From NCBI GenBank assembly GCA_013399115.1, contig VXAA01001494.1, positions 836,595-900,594 on the forward strand: a DNA stretch of 64,000 nt, in the 5' to 3' direction. Made by a program: the position numbers and the translations under genes. How positions within the stretch are numbered: position 1 is the stretch's first letter; each line of letters starts with the position of its first letter. The notes beneath the pieces were generated by a model that saw nothing but the letters and a program-made list of their open reading frames with translations, was not told the origin of the DNA and did no database searches. Positions 36,401-49,400 of the stretch are shown one piece after another. This DNA comes from Anseranas semipalmata (Eukaryota; Chordata; Aves; Anseriformes; Anseranatidae).

Positions 36401-39400
36401 CAACCACCTGTTCTCTGCATTATACGATATACCGACGAATATGTAGTCTTGCCTTCTCCATACATTTATGATTAGCACTGACAGCAGCTCGTATGGTTTT
36501 TGTGAGCTGGCTTACATAGGCTGCTAGCTGGGACCAAGAATAATTGTGTACATGTTGCTTTTTTTTTTTTTTTTTCCTGTAGCTTTATTCAGCTGTTCTT
36601 TGCAGGCACAAGCAAGCAGTTTTACCAGGCGCACATTATTTTCTTTGACTGCAGTCCTGATTTCTTACTGCTCAGGGAATTTATATATCAGCAACTACAA
36701 TTTGAAGATACTCAAGCTGTTTTAAATAAGCTGTCTGAGAAGCCAGATGCAGCATAATATGTTTGTCTGATTAAGTCCATTGCAATCTTTGGCATGCTTA
36801 GGACTACTTCCGTGCTTTCATTTTCACAGGAGGATGAATTTCAAATGTGCTTTGAAACCTTCAGAACCGGATAGCGATGTCTAAGTGACAAAAGCCAGTG
36901 CTCAGTAATCTTAATGCACAAGCGGACTCCTTTCGGCAGGATGCTGGCACTCCAGGTGCTGTTCTGAGCTGCCACCCAGCTGCCACCCATTAATCACTTC
37001 TGGCAGGAAAAAAAAGGCTTTCCAAAGGTCTTTCACCCTTGGCCTGTACTCAAGTGGCAAAAAGGATGTTGCAGCATATAGGGCTTGTGCCAGAAGGGAT
37101 CTTCAGCCTAACAGAGACCGTGATCCGAGCTTCTTGCCACAGGATTCCCCACAGGTCCAGCCTGGAAGGCTCAGCAGGCTTACCAGCCACAGCACAGCTC
37201 AGGTTTCCTTATCTAAATAGGGTGTTAGTTCTCAGTTACCCCGCCTGTGTTTGCACCAAGCTGACACGTTTGTTCCTGCCTAGCAGAGATCTAGCAAGAC
37301 AAAAATCACAGGGATGATGACTAGAAGGTGGGTAACGCAGCACAAGCTTTTTAAGACTTCTGTGGTTGAGGGGAAAAAAAAAAGAAGAAAAAGGAATCAA
37401 GAAAATACAGGTGTGAATCCAATATAACTTCAGCCCCTCCTTCTTGCTCTTCCTTCCCTGCTTTTGGGCATATTAATGTACAGAAATCCTTAGGTAAAAC
37501 TAAATCCCTTAGTGACCTAAAAAGGAGAAAATGTTTCAAGAACACTACATTTTACTCAAAATTAAGACTAAGTGTTTGAGAAAGTCAATGCACTCAGCTA
37601 AGGAACCCAAACTACCTTTATCCTGCTTCTGATAAATGCCCTCAGAAAAACTGATGAGATTACTCATCTGTCAGTGCACTGCCATTACCCTCCCTCCCTT
37701 TCTTACCCAAGTCCAGCTGGGTTTAGGTTCCCACATCTTACACATGTGGAGACTAGAGACCAGTGCTGCCTTGTAAGAGAGGAAACTAAGAATGATATTG
37801 AAAACAAATATATGCATTTAGTCTTATTTAGGGGATTTCTTAAGGTTGAGTCAAAGAGCTGAGCCAGTTTACTTAGTGTTCCTTAGTTCCTTACTGCATC
37901 TGGTGTGGTAGCATCTATTAGCACTGGATTAATTGGCATTGGTCTTTGAACATCCAGGCTGGATGCGAATACCTGCAGTAAGCAGCCAAAGGTAAGCTCA
38001 GGCCACTGTAATCCTGCTGCTCACGTACTCACCATAGCACATGCTGGCAGGGAAGATGCTGTGACTTTACTTGCGCTGCAGTGAACCGGGCCAATCTGTG
38101 GTTCCTGGCCAGCTCCCCCACGCTGCAGGAAAAGCAGTGGAGGGATCTGTGCATATAAATAGTACGTGGAGAAACAAGGGCAAATCAATAGCGATCAGAT
38201 GATATAGCGTACTTCCTCACTGAAAAGCCCCAGTGAAAACAACGTGAGTTGCAAACCATCCCTCAACCATGCGAGCTAGCACAGCTTTGAATTTAGCTCA
38301 GATGTGTCTGTACATGGCAGAGACACCCAAGCAGGAGCCTGACAATGGGTTTAGCTACCACTGTAACTCTGTCTTGTAGGCAACCGTTCCTGGAAGAAAA
38401 TACATTAATTCTGGTGTACAAACATCAATGCATTCTTGGTCAGTGTGCACCCACCACCCTACAGTGGCATGTTGCCCCGCGCTGATGGTTGGCTCCAGGG
38501 CACTGCATGGAGGTGACAGCTCCGTGGTCTTTCTTGTTAAAGCTGCAGTTCTCAGTTACTGCAGCCCACAGCTGGGACAAGCAGCCTGATGAAGAGCGAA
38601 CCAGAACCACCAAACCAAAGACCGCCTTTGTGAAGGGGTCATCTCGGAGGCCTTCAGCAAGGCCACCGCTCAGCGGAGCCCACTGCAAACCGCTCTCCCT
38701 TCTCCTCGTGCTTATTTAGTACAGCCTGCAGTAGAGCCAAACCTTTTCTAGGTATTTTGTCTCATGATTGACTGCTTGCGACTGTCACATGAGCAACTAG
38801 CATGCCCCTCTGCATTAGCCAGGGCTATTCTTAGCAGGCAGGAAAGAAACAGAGGCAGGGATTTCAGCTGCATACACTACAACCTTCTGTTACTCACAGA
38901 TTGAGTCACTTTTTGGCACTCTCATTGAAGCATTTGGCTAAAAACTCTGTTTGCTTTCCTCATCAGAAACACCTGTACCAGCAAGTCATTCCACCCGGGA
39001 CAGGCTGAAGCAGTGCTCCGTCCTGGAGCGGGAGAGCACACCTTGCAAAGGCACGCACAGCGGCAGTTCAGCACAGTGCTCACTGACGTGACGTCCCTGC
39101 AGTCAAGTTAGCATCTCACAAGAGAAAAGCAGAGCTCGCTAAGATGCACTGAAAGTTACTGAGAGGGAAAATAAGCTTATCTAAGTATAATTTGAACATC
39201 AAGTACACTTGAGTTTGGCCCGAGTCTGATCTGGTGGAGAAAAACATTTGCCGTTTCATGGAAGTTTGAGACAGTGCTTCACATATGCTTTTATTTCCTT
39301 CTCTCTCCATGACTTTGGCTCTCATTTCCGGGTCAAGCTGCCACTTCTCGCAAGCAATTCAAGCATGCCTCTGGAGGCCTCCTGGAACAGAGCTGGCATC

Positions 39401-41240
39401 GCCCTGCTCCTCAGTAGGATCTACCCTTCTCTGACTTCCATCGTGTCTATCTTGGAGCACAGCAGGAGGGGGGAGAGCATCACTTATCTTATTTCTGCAG
39501 AAGCACAGAGGCACTGATGTTAGCAGAACCCTTTTGCTTGTACTGCATAGTTAGGAAACCAGTACGATGGGAAAAAAATTCACTTTTTTTTCCTCATTCA
39601 GGATATACTGGTATTTCCTCCTAATGAAAACATGCTTGCAAACATCTTCTTTTCCTCATTAAGACACTCCTTAATTACTAGGTCCTTAAACATGTTTTGT
39701 GTCATAACATTTTTTCTCCATACATAAACAATACCCATATCATTGCTCTGTAAATATTCAGTATTACAAGCCTCTTCCCAGTATTAAAAATAATCAGGAA
39801 ACTTTTAAAAAGCACCGTAAGGATACAGAAGTCCTAACTTATACTTAAGTTCTGAAAGGGTTCCTTGTGATGAGACTTGTAACACACAAGTCAGCAACAG
39901 TGCCGTTAATTTTATCAGCTCCCCCCCATGCCTCCATCCACACACCAGAGGGTCCGCAGCTGACTCAGGCACCTCTGAACATTTTTTGGTAATCCCCTGA
40001 GCTTCATTCTCCACTCTCCTTCACAGTATTTGCGAACAGAATTGCTTTCCCATTTATTTACCGAAGACCCCCCTTAGTGCTACAGTAGAAATAGCAACCT
40101 TGTTGCCTGCTGTTGTCTCCTCTTCCTCTCTGCCCCTTTTTAAAGATTCTTATTCGAAGTTCACATCTCTAAGTAGTATCGTAACATATTCTGGGAAGCA
40201 GGCAGTTATGTTCTCTGGAAGTTTTCCCAATCTGTATTTACATCACACAAAGCACATACTCGTTTAAAGTTGCCAGAACACAATTTACTGATTCCCAGAA
40301 TATTAGACCAAAGGCCGCAGTAAATACACTGCCACTGGTACGCACGACCTTACTTCTGTTTCCCTTTCCTCCTTGCCAGCTTTAGCTTTAAGAAAGGTAT
40401 ATTGCCACATCCATTTCCCTTTTTGAATCTCCTCTTTAACAACTGATCAATAATAATAACGATACACTGAGGAAGGGCTTCTTATTCAGGATTCTTTCTC
40501 TCAATTATGAGTTTGATCAAGATTTTGTAATTCTGAGGAAGGTCAACAAAAAACTTTCTAGAAATTCAGTATGTTAAAATTTACCTGGCTCAACACTAAT
40601 GAGAGAATGTTTCAGCTGGATTAAGGTCACAAAATATATTTCAAATTTGCCATTTATAAGTATGATCATACAACTCCAGGGCAGACAGCATACCTGGTAT
40701 ACTATTTAAATATCTCCACAGGAATGAGTTTCCTGCTCATCCTTTCACATACTAGATGGCTGAAATCAGTGACTGAAAGTAGTAACAGGTCTAGAATACA
40801 GGTCTATTAATAGAGTATGTAAAAATTTCGTAAGTTAACTCCACTCTCAGTTTTCCCACTCGTTTGTATACTGACTGTTGGTTTACTGTAACACTGCTCA
40901 CTACCATACCGAGAGACATTACAGCCATCTTCATCTGAAAAGTCTTCGAAAGCCATCTTGTCATACTTAACTGAGACCTTACAAGACATTTTCTAACTTT
41001 TTAATAGCAAAAATATTTAAGCGATTTGCCAAAGCAGCTTACAGCTGGCAGAAACCTCAGGCACACTGATATATGGACTAGGCAACGCGCATTTTCACAC
41101 AGTAAAGCACAGCTGTGAGAAAAAATAACTCTAAACCCTAGATTAGTCAGGTATACTTTTATGGTCACAACACTAACAGAGATAATGAAGCCATCATTTT
41201 ACATGTTAAGTAAATCAAACATCTGTCATCTTCCAAATAT

Positions 41241-41246
41241 TTTATT
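41241..41246 (-). terminator. SAMD8: Candidate distal SAMD8 poly(A) signal AATAAA
   Basis: AATAAA on the minus strand is followed by GATGACAGATGTTTGATTT about 15-30 nt later, a plausible downstream element. Usage cannot be judged from sequence. Confidence 0.35.
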
Positions 41247-42915
41247 TTAGTACTTTTAAATATGTTTTAATACAACAAAGATATAAAACAATATATTAAT
41301 TCAATCTGAGTTTAGAATCAAACAATATTTACTTATTTACAGTACTTGCTTTAAACTTCACTGGCATACCTTCTAGCCATTAAGTAATACCATTTTCTCT
41401 GTCAGAGTAAAACCGAAGTAACTACTCAGTGTGAAAAGTCATGTTTCTACATCCCTATTATGTTAAGTACCATGTACAACGTAGTTTGTGGTTACTCACA
41501 TTTGACAAATTTCTCATATTTGACAAAACCAAATTGAAAGAGACAGCAAAACCAAGTTACAGTCTTTAACTACATAGTCACTGGACTAACAGGTCAGGTT
41601 ATTGTGCTCCACATTTATCATCTTAAATTCTTATACACATGTATTACAAACTGGCTTTAAAAATGTGCACGTCACTGAATTATGTACATAGTGCTCTCTG
41701 CAACTTTCTTAAGATACAAATGGTAAGTATGCAGGAAACTGCTATACGGAAAGTTCAGAGTTCATAATACTATAGTGTTTGAAGGGCCGTGAGTTTTGGG
41801 GTTATTTTTCTTAATACAACGAGAAAGACATCTGCACATTCACTCCAAAGGACTTTTTCTTTTTTCCTCTAAGAAATACTGTTTCAGTTAGAATAGTGAC
41901 AATGTCAAAGATGCATGCGAAAGAGTAAACTGTATTAACCATCAGTGGCCTACCAATCCTTGTTTCATAGTCTACATGCGCAAAATAATTCAGACAGCAA
42001 GTGGCTCACTGCTAGGACTTCTGCCAAATAAACTTCCTACTTAAAGATTATGGTGTTTTCTGTAGTTACAGATCAAGTTTGTATAAAAGATTCCTAGATT
42101 ATTCAAACAAACAGAAAAGTAATGCTGTCTGCAAATCCCAACAAATTCTCCCCAACTTTTCAGTATAAACCATATGGACTGGACAGAATGAAATACTATT
42201 TGTCAGAGTCTTTATAGGCTACTTTTATTTTGTTATGCTTCACATCCACAAAGCCTACTTTTTGTCCAAGACATCTGCCATTTCTACAAATGTATATTTT
42301 ATAATTAAGTTTCAGCTCCACAATGGTTTTGATGCTTAAAAACCTCAGTGACTGAACAGGGAAAACTGAAAAGAAAGTGACATTACCTATTCCCATTACT
42401 TTATCAGTATATCATACATAGCATGCACCTGGTTTAATCCAAGAAAATGCTTAAACTAAAATGGTAGCCCTCACTAAAGTCAGAATATTTAGTGCTTTGC
42501 TTGAAGTTAAGTCTATAATTTGCTTTACCACAAGCTGTACACTTACAGGATCCAACTCTTGCTAGTCTTGGATGTTTGAAAACTTCAGGCCTATCTACAT
42601 TTCCATACCAACTTTGTATTAGTGTTACCTTGTTTGCCAAAGGACATTAAAATAATTAACATATATGGAAGTTTTCTATATCATTTCCCAAGAACAGCTG
42701 GAGGAACCTTGCCTAAAGATCCTTTCATAAGCTTTTGTTAGTAATCAGAGTTTGTTAAAAACACTTCTATGGAAGTCTAACATCTGTACGCAGGTGTAGT
42801 ATCACAGCACCACCAGTTCCACTGATTGTTTAAGGGATCTTCCAGAGAGAAAAAACTAAAGGCAAAAAGTTTAGGAAGGGCATTCTAAGAAACTATGTCA
42901 TAAGGTACAAGAAGG

Positions 42916-42941
42916 AAAAAAAAAAAAAAAAAAAAAAAAAA
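42916..42941. repeat. Poly-A run, 26 nt
   Basis: 26 consecutive A on the plus strand, inside the proposed SAMD8 3' UTR, where it would read as poly-U in the transcript. Confidence 0.85.
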
Positions 42942-45072
42942 GAAAGGGAATTGGCTATACCTATCAGCTTCAGGTCTGTGTGTACATATATGTATTTTCA
43001 CACATTCCCTCCCAGTATAAGCCCAAACTGATAACAAGGAAGAGCTCAACACTACTGTCAAGTCCCAAATATTACTAGATTTGCTAAGTTACCGGAAGAA
43101 AGGGGGAAACCCTCCCCTTCTCTTGCATATCCATTATTAACAGTTAGACTTTTCTACTTGATTAGTTTGTGCACTTCATCGTCCTGAGTCACATAGCTAG
43201 ACACTTGCAGCTGGTGACACAATGTGACATTCATTCCTTTCTCTGAATTCAGATGTGTGTGCTCCCACAGACTGCAGAAGATGACTTTGCACACAACAGA
43301 TGCAGCAAGTTGAAAGACAGCAAGGAGACTGGTGCACCAACATAAGGGAGAACGACAACCCTGAACATAGTTAGCATTAAATCCAAGGCCCAACAGTGCT
43401 CTGCTGCCTTTACTTAAAAAGGCTTGCCAGCAGCAGTGAAGCAGCAAAATGCTTTTAGAACACTGACTCTTCAAAAAAGAGGCACAGAATTTTAAGCCTG
43501 TCAGTCATTTGCAATTTGTTTCCATCTCACTAACAATAAACCTTACATTGCCAGCTTTTCAGATCAACTGTGATCTTTTAGCATATGAAATCAGATTTTG
43601 TGTCTTCTATCAGTTTCAAGCCTTCCTTTTGTGTGTTTATAGACAGACAAAATTAACTTCCAAAACAGAAAAGCACAATTATCCTGACAATGGACCCACT
43701 TCAGTTCTCACAAAACCAACCTCTTTATATTACTTATCTCATACTCGGATACTTAGCAGCAAGTTAAACGGCACAGAAGAAGCTTCCTTTAAAAAACACT
43801 GATAGGCAATGTTGATTTAAAACATGGATTTACTTAACAGAATTTGAAAAATTAAATTAGGACAAAAAGAGGAGCCTTATTTTTCAAAGTATATGAACTT
43901 CATTAAAAAAAGTATTGAAATGATAGCTTTACTTTATGTAAACATTGTTACACTGGGCTGTACTTGAAAATTCTCCTGTATGCCTAAGTTGCAAAATATT
44001 TTTTTCAGTTTAGTCATAGTTATGCCAGTTAGCACTGACACGGTTCTTCTCAGAACCAAGAGCTTCGCAAGTTTAATTGCATTCCCCTCCACATGTCAGA
44101 ACTCAAAATACAACCCTCCACATCCTGAGAACAGAAGCTTTCCTAGAGTTTAAAAAACAGCATTCGTAACTGTGTGTGCATTGCAAAGGCAAATATAAAT
44201 TAACAAATAGAGCTCTTTAATTATAAAGTCTCAAGAGGAATGTTCAAATTGCCTTTCTGAAATCAGAAAGGTAAGGACAGCAAGTGAATAGTCTAAGTCT
44301 TTGTATTTTCTCCTTTTTTTTTTCCCCCCCTTAAGTGTAAGCATACTCCCCCAGTTTGGATGACAAGAGCCACTACACTATGGCAGATTGAACAACAGAG
44401 TAATATACTTATAATTTTGCTAAAAATTGGAATGTTACAAATATAAAGTCCGTAGAATAGTACAACGCGTGTATGCGCTCAGTACAGTTGGCAGAGATAC
44501 TTTAAGATGCACAATTCCTCTGTGGAATAGGAGCTAAATTAAGTTACAAAAGTAATATATTATGAAGAGTGCATGATTGTCAAGTTGGTACAATCCAGGT
44601 TTATAAAAGGAATATAATGCAGAGAACTGCAAAATTCCACCAAAGGGATCCTTCTCTGTGCAAGCTTAAGTACATTGTGGTCATCAAGTCAGCCTGTACC
44701 AAGCCAGAAATGCTTTGTGTAACTTTCCAAGGCTGACTTACACTATGACTTTTGTGCATACCACCTATTCTGAAATTGCAATAACAAATTAAAAAGGCTA
44801 CACAATTTTTACAATTTGCAACTTTTACCTATCAGTTTTCATTAAGCATAAATCTTGTTTTAAGCCTCTACAGCCAACATTAGTATTGTCCCCTTACAAA
44901 CCACTGCATAAGAGGTCACCATGCATGATCCTTGCTTATGCATTATGGAGTGTTTTTTTTTTTTTTTTTTAAATCACCAAAATTCAACTGCCTATGGTAC
45001 TTTTATCTTTCAGCGTAGTAAATGAAAAACAAATAAGAACTAGTCTTTTTTATACTTGTTAGAAGAACATAT

Positions 45073-45114
45073 ACTGTGTGTATATATATATACAAATATA
45101 CTGTGTATATATAT
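45073..45114. repeat. TA/TG microsatellite
   Basis: Two blocks of CTGTGTATATATAT type separated by ACAAATA, in the proposed SAMD8 3' UTR. Confidence 0.75.
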
Positions 45115-46160
45115 CCAGAGATATTCACCATATTGTTGACACCAGAGTGGTAAAACATACATCAATATGAGCACTATTTCCAAAACTCACTATTATTACT
45201 TTTCCTGAAAGAATTACTACATGCATTTTCCCCATCCATTTATAGGACAGTAAGATATGAAGATAACTGTTCTGTTTTTCCAATGTTAAAGAGCTGCTCC
45301 TAAAAAGCATGCACAGGTCTGGGTATAAAGCAATTAAAACCACACAGAAAAGTTATGTTGTGGCTTTAAACGCACTAAAGCTAAATTAACTTTACTTTCA
45401 GTAGATTTAGCATTTACTTTAACTCATTCATTTAAAACAAAAGGGACAACTTCCAAGTGCCAGAACAACCATATAGACAATTGTTAGACTAGACTAAATA
45501 ACCTCCCATCAAAAAGAAAAATCATTGCATAGCCACAAGGCAGACTTTCATTTTTGGCAATCTGTACGCAGACCATTTATATCATTAATTATACTTTAAG
45601 ACTTGTTATTAACAGTTAAGAGACCCTTTTAGCAAGGAACTATGTTGCTTTCCTCATTATGACACTGTACTCCTCAATCTTTAAATATACGCAGAGTTTG
45701 TTTTAAGAATTAAATTTATGACTGTTTTAAAAGAAAGTCATTGTAAGGTTATAATTTTTTAGTCTGTGTACGTAAAGGCTGCCATGTCAGGTAACGGAGA
45801 TGAACTGGACCTGTAATAATAAAGGGTATATTATATTCAGTACAAGCACACATTTGCAGTTACTTAAAGTTACTTAAGCATTCACACAGAACCTTACTAA
45901 GGGTAACAGTATTCTGGTTCATAGTCATGATTCACTGATTGCCTCTACCAGTCCCTGCGTTGTTTTCTATTAGAACAACAACAAAACAAAACACGTCCCT
46001 GCAAAGTGTGGCAACCCCATTCTGTGGCTAAGAGTCTAAGAAACAAGACCAGGAGGCAGCGGCCATGGAGTGAAAAACGTTACTTTATATCCCCTCCAGC
46101 TAGCCTTGTAGGGTCTTAGTCATAACAGTTCATAACAATCTGAACTGACCCACACACTCT

Positions 46161-46465
46161 TCAGCCAATCAGTCTTTTCATTACAGTAGGTTTTGAGAAT
46201 GGCCAGCAATACTCATTGGGAACAGTACCATTAACATTGCATTCAAAAAAAGAAAACATTGGAAACCAGATCCTTGCTCTTCTACTCTGTTGATATGCTC
46301 TAGTATTGGCCAACGTGTGGTAATACAAAAAGAGTCTTGTAGTGATGTAAAAGGCAATGAAGACATCAATAGAATAATGTTCATGTGCTGCCAAAATGAA
46401 GAAGATTCCAAAGAGGTTCAGGACCCAGGACAAGGTGTGCAAGAAGTTCCAGCTCCTTGGCGTAT
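46161..46465 (-). CDS. SAMD8: SAMD8 terminal coding exon (residues 315-415 and stop, catalytic motif D4)
   Basis: The 305-nt coding part completes Tyr315, then encodes [38 protein letters not shown] and a cytosolic tail ending [10 protein letters not shown] and TGA. His344 and Asp348 in HEHYSID complete the triad. Asp348 is the residue mutated in known inactive SMSr. The acceptor is GTTTTCTCCTAG. A longer open frame upstream of the acceptor is intronic. Confidence 0.96.
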
Positions 46466-49400
46466 CTAGGAGAAAACACAAAGTGACTGACCTTGACTGT
46501 CTCAAAATCCTGAGTTGAAAAACACACAGTCTACAATAAAAAAGAAGAAACCAATTCAATTCCCTTTTGTTACGAATATAAAGTTTCTTGTAAATATGTA
46601 CAGTCCTTTGAGCTATTTCTATAGCAGGAAGCATTTCACAAACAAGACACAGGATACACAACTCAATCCAGGCCTAAACCCAGCAAGTTTATATGCAGTT
46701 TTTTCCATCCAAAAATGTGATGACATTACTGTCTTCATCTGGAAATTTTGTTCACACATACAGGTCCAATAAATTCAATAAGAACAAGTTATAAACATCA
46801 GCCACTTCATTAAAACTTTACAAATACATCTGCTATTATTCTTTTTTTTTTTTTTTTTTTTTTGGATTAACACAGCATCCTAAAATGCTTTAGGACTAAA
46901 GAAGAACTTTGCCCAATCAGCTTTTGTTAATTAAAATCATGCCTTTTCCATGCATTAAGGGGAAAAATACCATGAAGTATACATTATTCTGTTATTCCAG
47001 TCATTCCAGCAAATGTGAACTCAGACTAATTATCTTAGCTTGCTATAATGTATCAAATCACACTTCATATTTACAGAAGAACTCTACTGTTTCACATATT
47101 CTCACTCACGAGGTTTGGTATTTTGGATTCGTGGATTATACTAAAGGTACACCTAGCCAGGGATTTTGTCTGACAGGTCACTGACAGATACATAGGGAAT
47201 AGAAAATCATTAATACCTTCTCTAGTATTCCCCCAGTAGCAAGCTACAAAGCCTTTCTGATTTCTTGGCTCACTTGTTTTTTCAAATGTGCCCTGTTTAT
47301 CCTCCCATTAATCTACATGGTGCTGCTCCTTTCCTGTCTGCAATTTAACTGCCACAAACTTGAGAAAAAGCCCAAGATCTGAATTTGTTAATATTACTCT
47401 TCATGCCTTTGGCTGAGAGTAAGCAGCAGAGAATACTTAAGGACATTTAAAGTATTTACGCTCTTGCACCTTTGGTTGACAGCAAGGAGTACAAACTCTT
47501 AATACTCAAGGACGTTTAAGTATTGACACTGTGTACTTACATTCTGTGACAAAGAAGTTGAGCATGGTCAGGACAACAGTGTGGCCACTGAACATATAAT
47601 CGCCACACGTATGTACTCCAGTCAGAGTCATTCCAAAACCACTCCATATTGCAAATGCCCGCTGGAGTTTTGCCCAAACGTTGCCATACAACTAAAAGAC
47701 AGTAACATGAACCTTTAGTAAGTTCCTCCCCAGCCCAAGCAATACATCCTTAAAGTCCTTATACCACAGACAACTAGAAGTTAGCTGTCTAGCATTACGT
47801 ATGTTTAGCAGCATTGGTCATTTTGGGTCTTTTATTAAAATACACATTAGTGCATCTTTGGATTTTATTGTGGCAGTGAGTCCCATTAGTAACCACAATT
47901 AGTACCTCTGATTAATCCTGGCATTTGGAGCAAGTATTTTGTTGTAAGTCATTTATATACCGAGTCTGCCACCTTGTTTTTTTTTCCCTGAATGCATTCT
48001 ACCTCCCAATGTGTCATTGTCAATCTTCCAATATTCAACTCAAACTTCTTCTAACTAAAAGCCAGGATAAAAATGAGATCCCATGTTCTATGGAATATTT
48101 CTTCTTAGAAGGGATGAAATATTAATATTTTTTTCAAAACCATGCATCCAACAAGACAAAGTGATTACTTTCAGCCTTTCTTTGTAAAGTCAGTGCCTTA
48201 AGTGCACATTTCTGTGATGTATTCTCTCGAGTTTACATTGCAAAATATTCTGAATGCCTCCCCCCCATTTGCCTTCACCAAGACACTATCTCCTCTCAAA
48301 AGCAGCAGGTGTTTCCAAGACCCCTAAGGATGCATATATGCATAATGGCAACTAACAAAAGTTTTGGATGGAGGGGAAGAGAATAGAAACACGCTGTTCT
48401 AACAAATACACATCTAACACAATGGCCACAATAATCTTAATCTTAACTTAAATAAAATTAAAAAAACATTTTTTAGAAAAGAAGACAGGAGAAAGAATTT
48501 AAAGCATTTTAAGTTTTTACCTTTCCAGTACACTGCAAGTGCTGGCCTGGCACAGAGAGTGAGGTAACAAACATTGTAACGCAACGTAGTAAGAATACTG
48601 TCCCCATGAGGCTGCACAGCCTTCGCAGAAGTATAGATCTAGGAAAAATACACGTGAACCAATAGTAATAATATTAATATATTGTATTTTTATGCCGAAA
48701 ACATTTCCTCCCACTGCAGCTTAATTCCATTAAGTCCTTTCACCATTGCTCCAAATGTCATTGTATTATTTATCTATTTTCAGTAGTGCTACAAAGGTAT
48801 TATTCCACATGACAGGGCGAGACACTGGAGCCAGCCTACTGCCACCAAAAACCCCACTCCTCTGCAGCTACTCTAGCTGCACTTGTACTAGCTTTGGCGC
48901 TCATGCCTTCTGTTGGTGAATCGATAAAAATAAACAAACTGGTAAAGATTTAACTCAAAATATGCACACACACAAAGGGGTTTTCTACCCTTCAGTGACG
49001 GCCACCTGCTAGGCCAGCTCAGTCATCCTGTGGAATTTCATTCTCATAGAATTTTCTTATAAACAAAATTATTACAGCATGAGAATACATACTGGTGACT
49101 CTCTGAAATATGTATGTTCTGCAGGAAACTACATGTAAACCTGGTAGAAACAAATTCATATTACTCTGTAACATTTCCAACTCAACATTCTTAAATCCTC
49201 CCTATAATCCATTTTAACAATAACATACTAGAAGTTTACAAGTTTCTTATTAACCGTAAAGTCTTAATCAGTCCTCATAAATTCTCATAAATAAATTAAT
49301 ACCAGTTAATTTGAATGTATATATATGCTGTACCTGTGTTTGTGAAGCAGAAGAACCAACAGCCAAATGTAGCAAAGAATTACACCACATACTTCAGTCA

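Larger units (their letters stand above)
25751..41224. other. Intergenic sequence between SAMD8 and VDAC2
   Basis: About 15 kb with no recognised gene, bounded by the VDAC2 promoter and the SAMD8 3' region. Contents described separately: hairpin at 26090-26147, CR1-like relic at 27381-27660, short direct repeat near 30.4 kb, TAATTA pair at 34310-34335, CCAAT/TATA pair at 38091-38161, and a CRE-like repeat at 39084-39095. Sequence at 30.5-30.9 kb, 35.8-36.4 kb and 38.4-39.1 kb is more GC-rich but shows no coding pattern. Confidence 0.5.
41225..46160 (-). other. SAMD8: Probable long SAMD8 3' untranslated region
   Basis: About 4.9 kb of uniformly AT-rich sequence follows the SAMD8 stop, with no recognisable coding exon. 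It holds long A/T runs (42916-42941, 44953-44970) and a TA/TG tract at 45073-45114. Minus-strand AATAAA hexamers include one at about 42226-42231 and one at 41246-41241. The last is followed by a GT-rich tract and is my best guess at the end. Minus-strand frames at 42196-42396 and 42434-42640 match nothing I know. Confidence 0.4.

Noticed and set aside
46161..46661. 166-codon minus-strand frame extending upstream of the last SAMD8 exon
   Set aside because: Only the part below 46465 is SAMD8. The rest is intron read-through before the acceptor TCCTAG.
48999..49012. Second possible CTCF core on the minus strand in SAMD8 intron 3
   Set aside because: 12 of 14 positions with a changed R position. 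Not strong enough to annotate.
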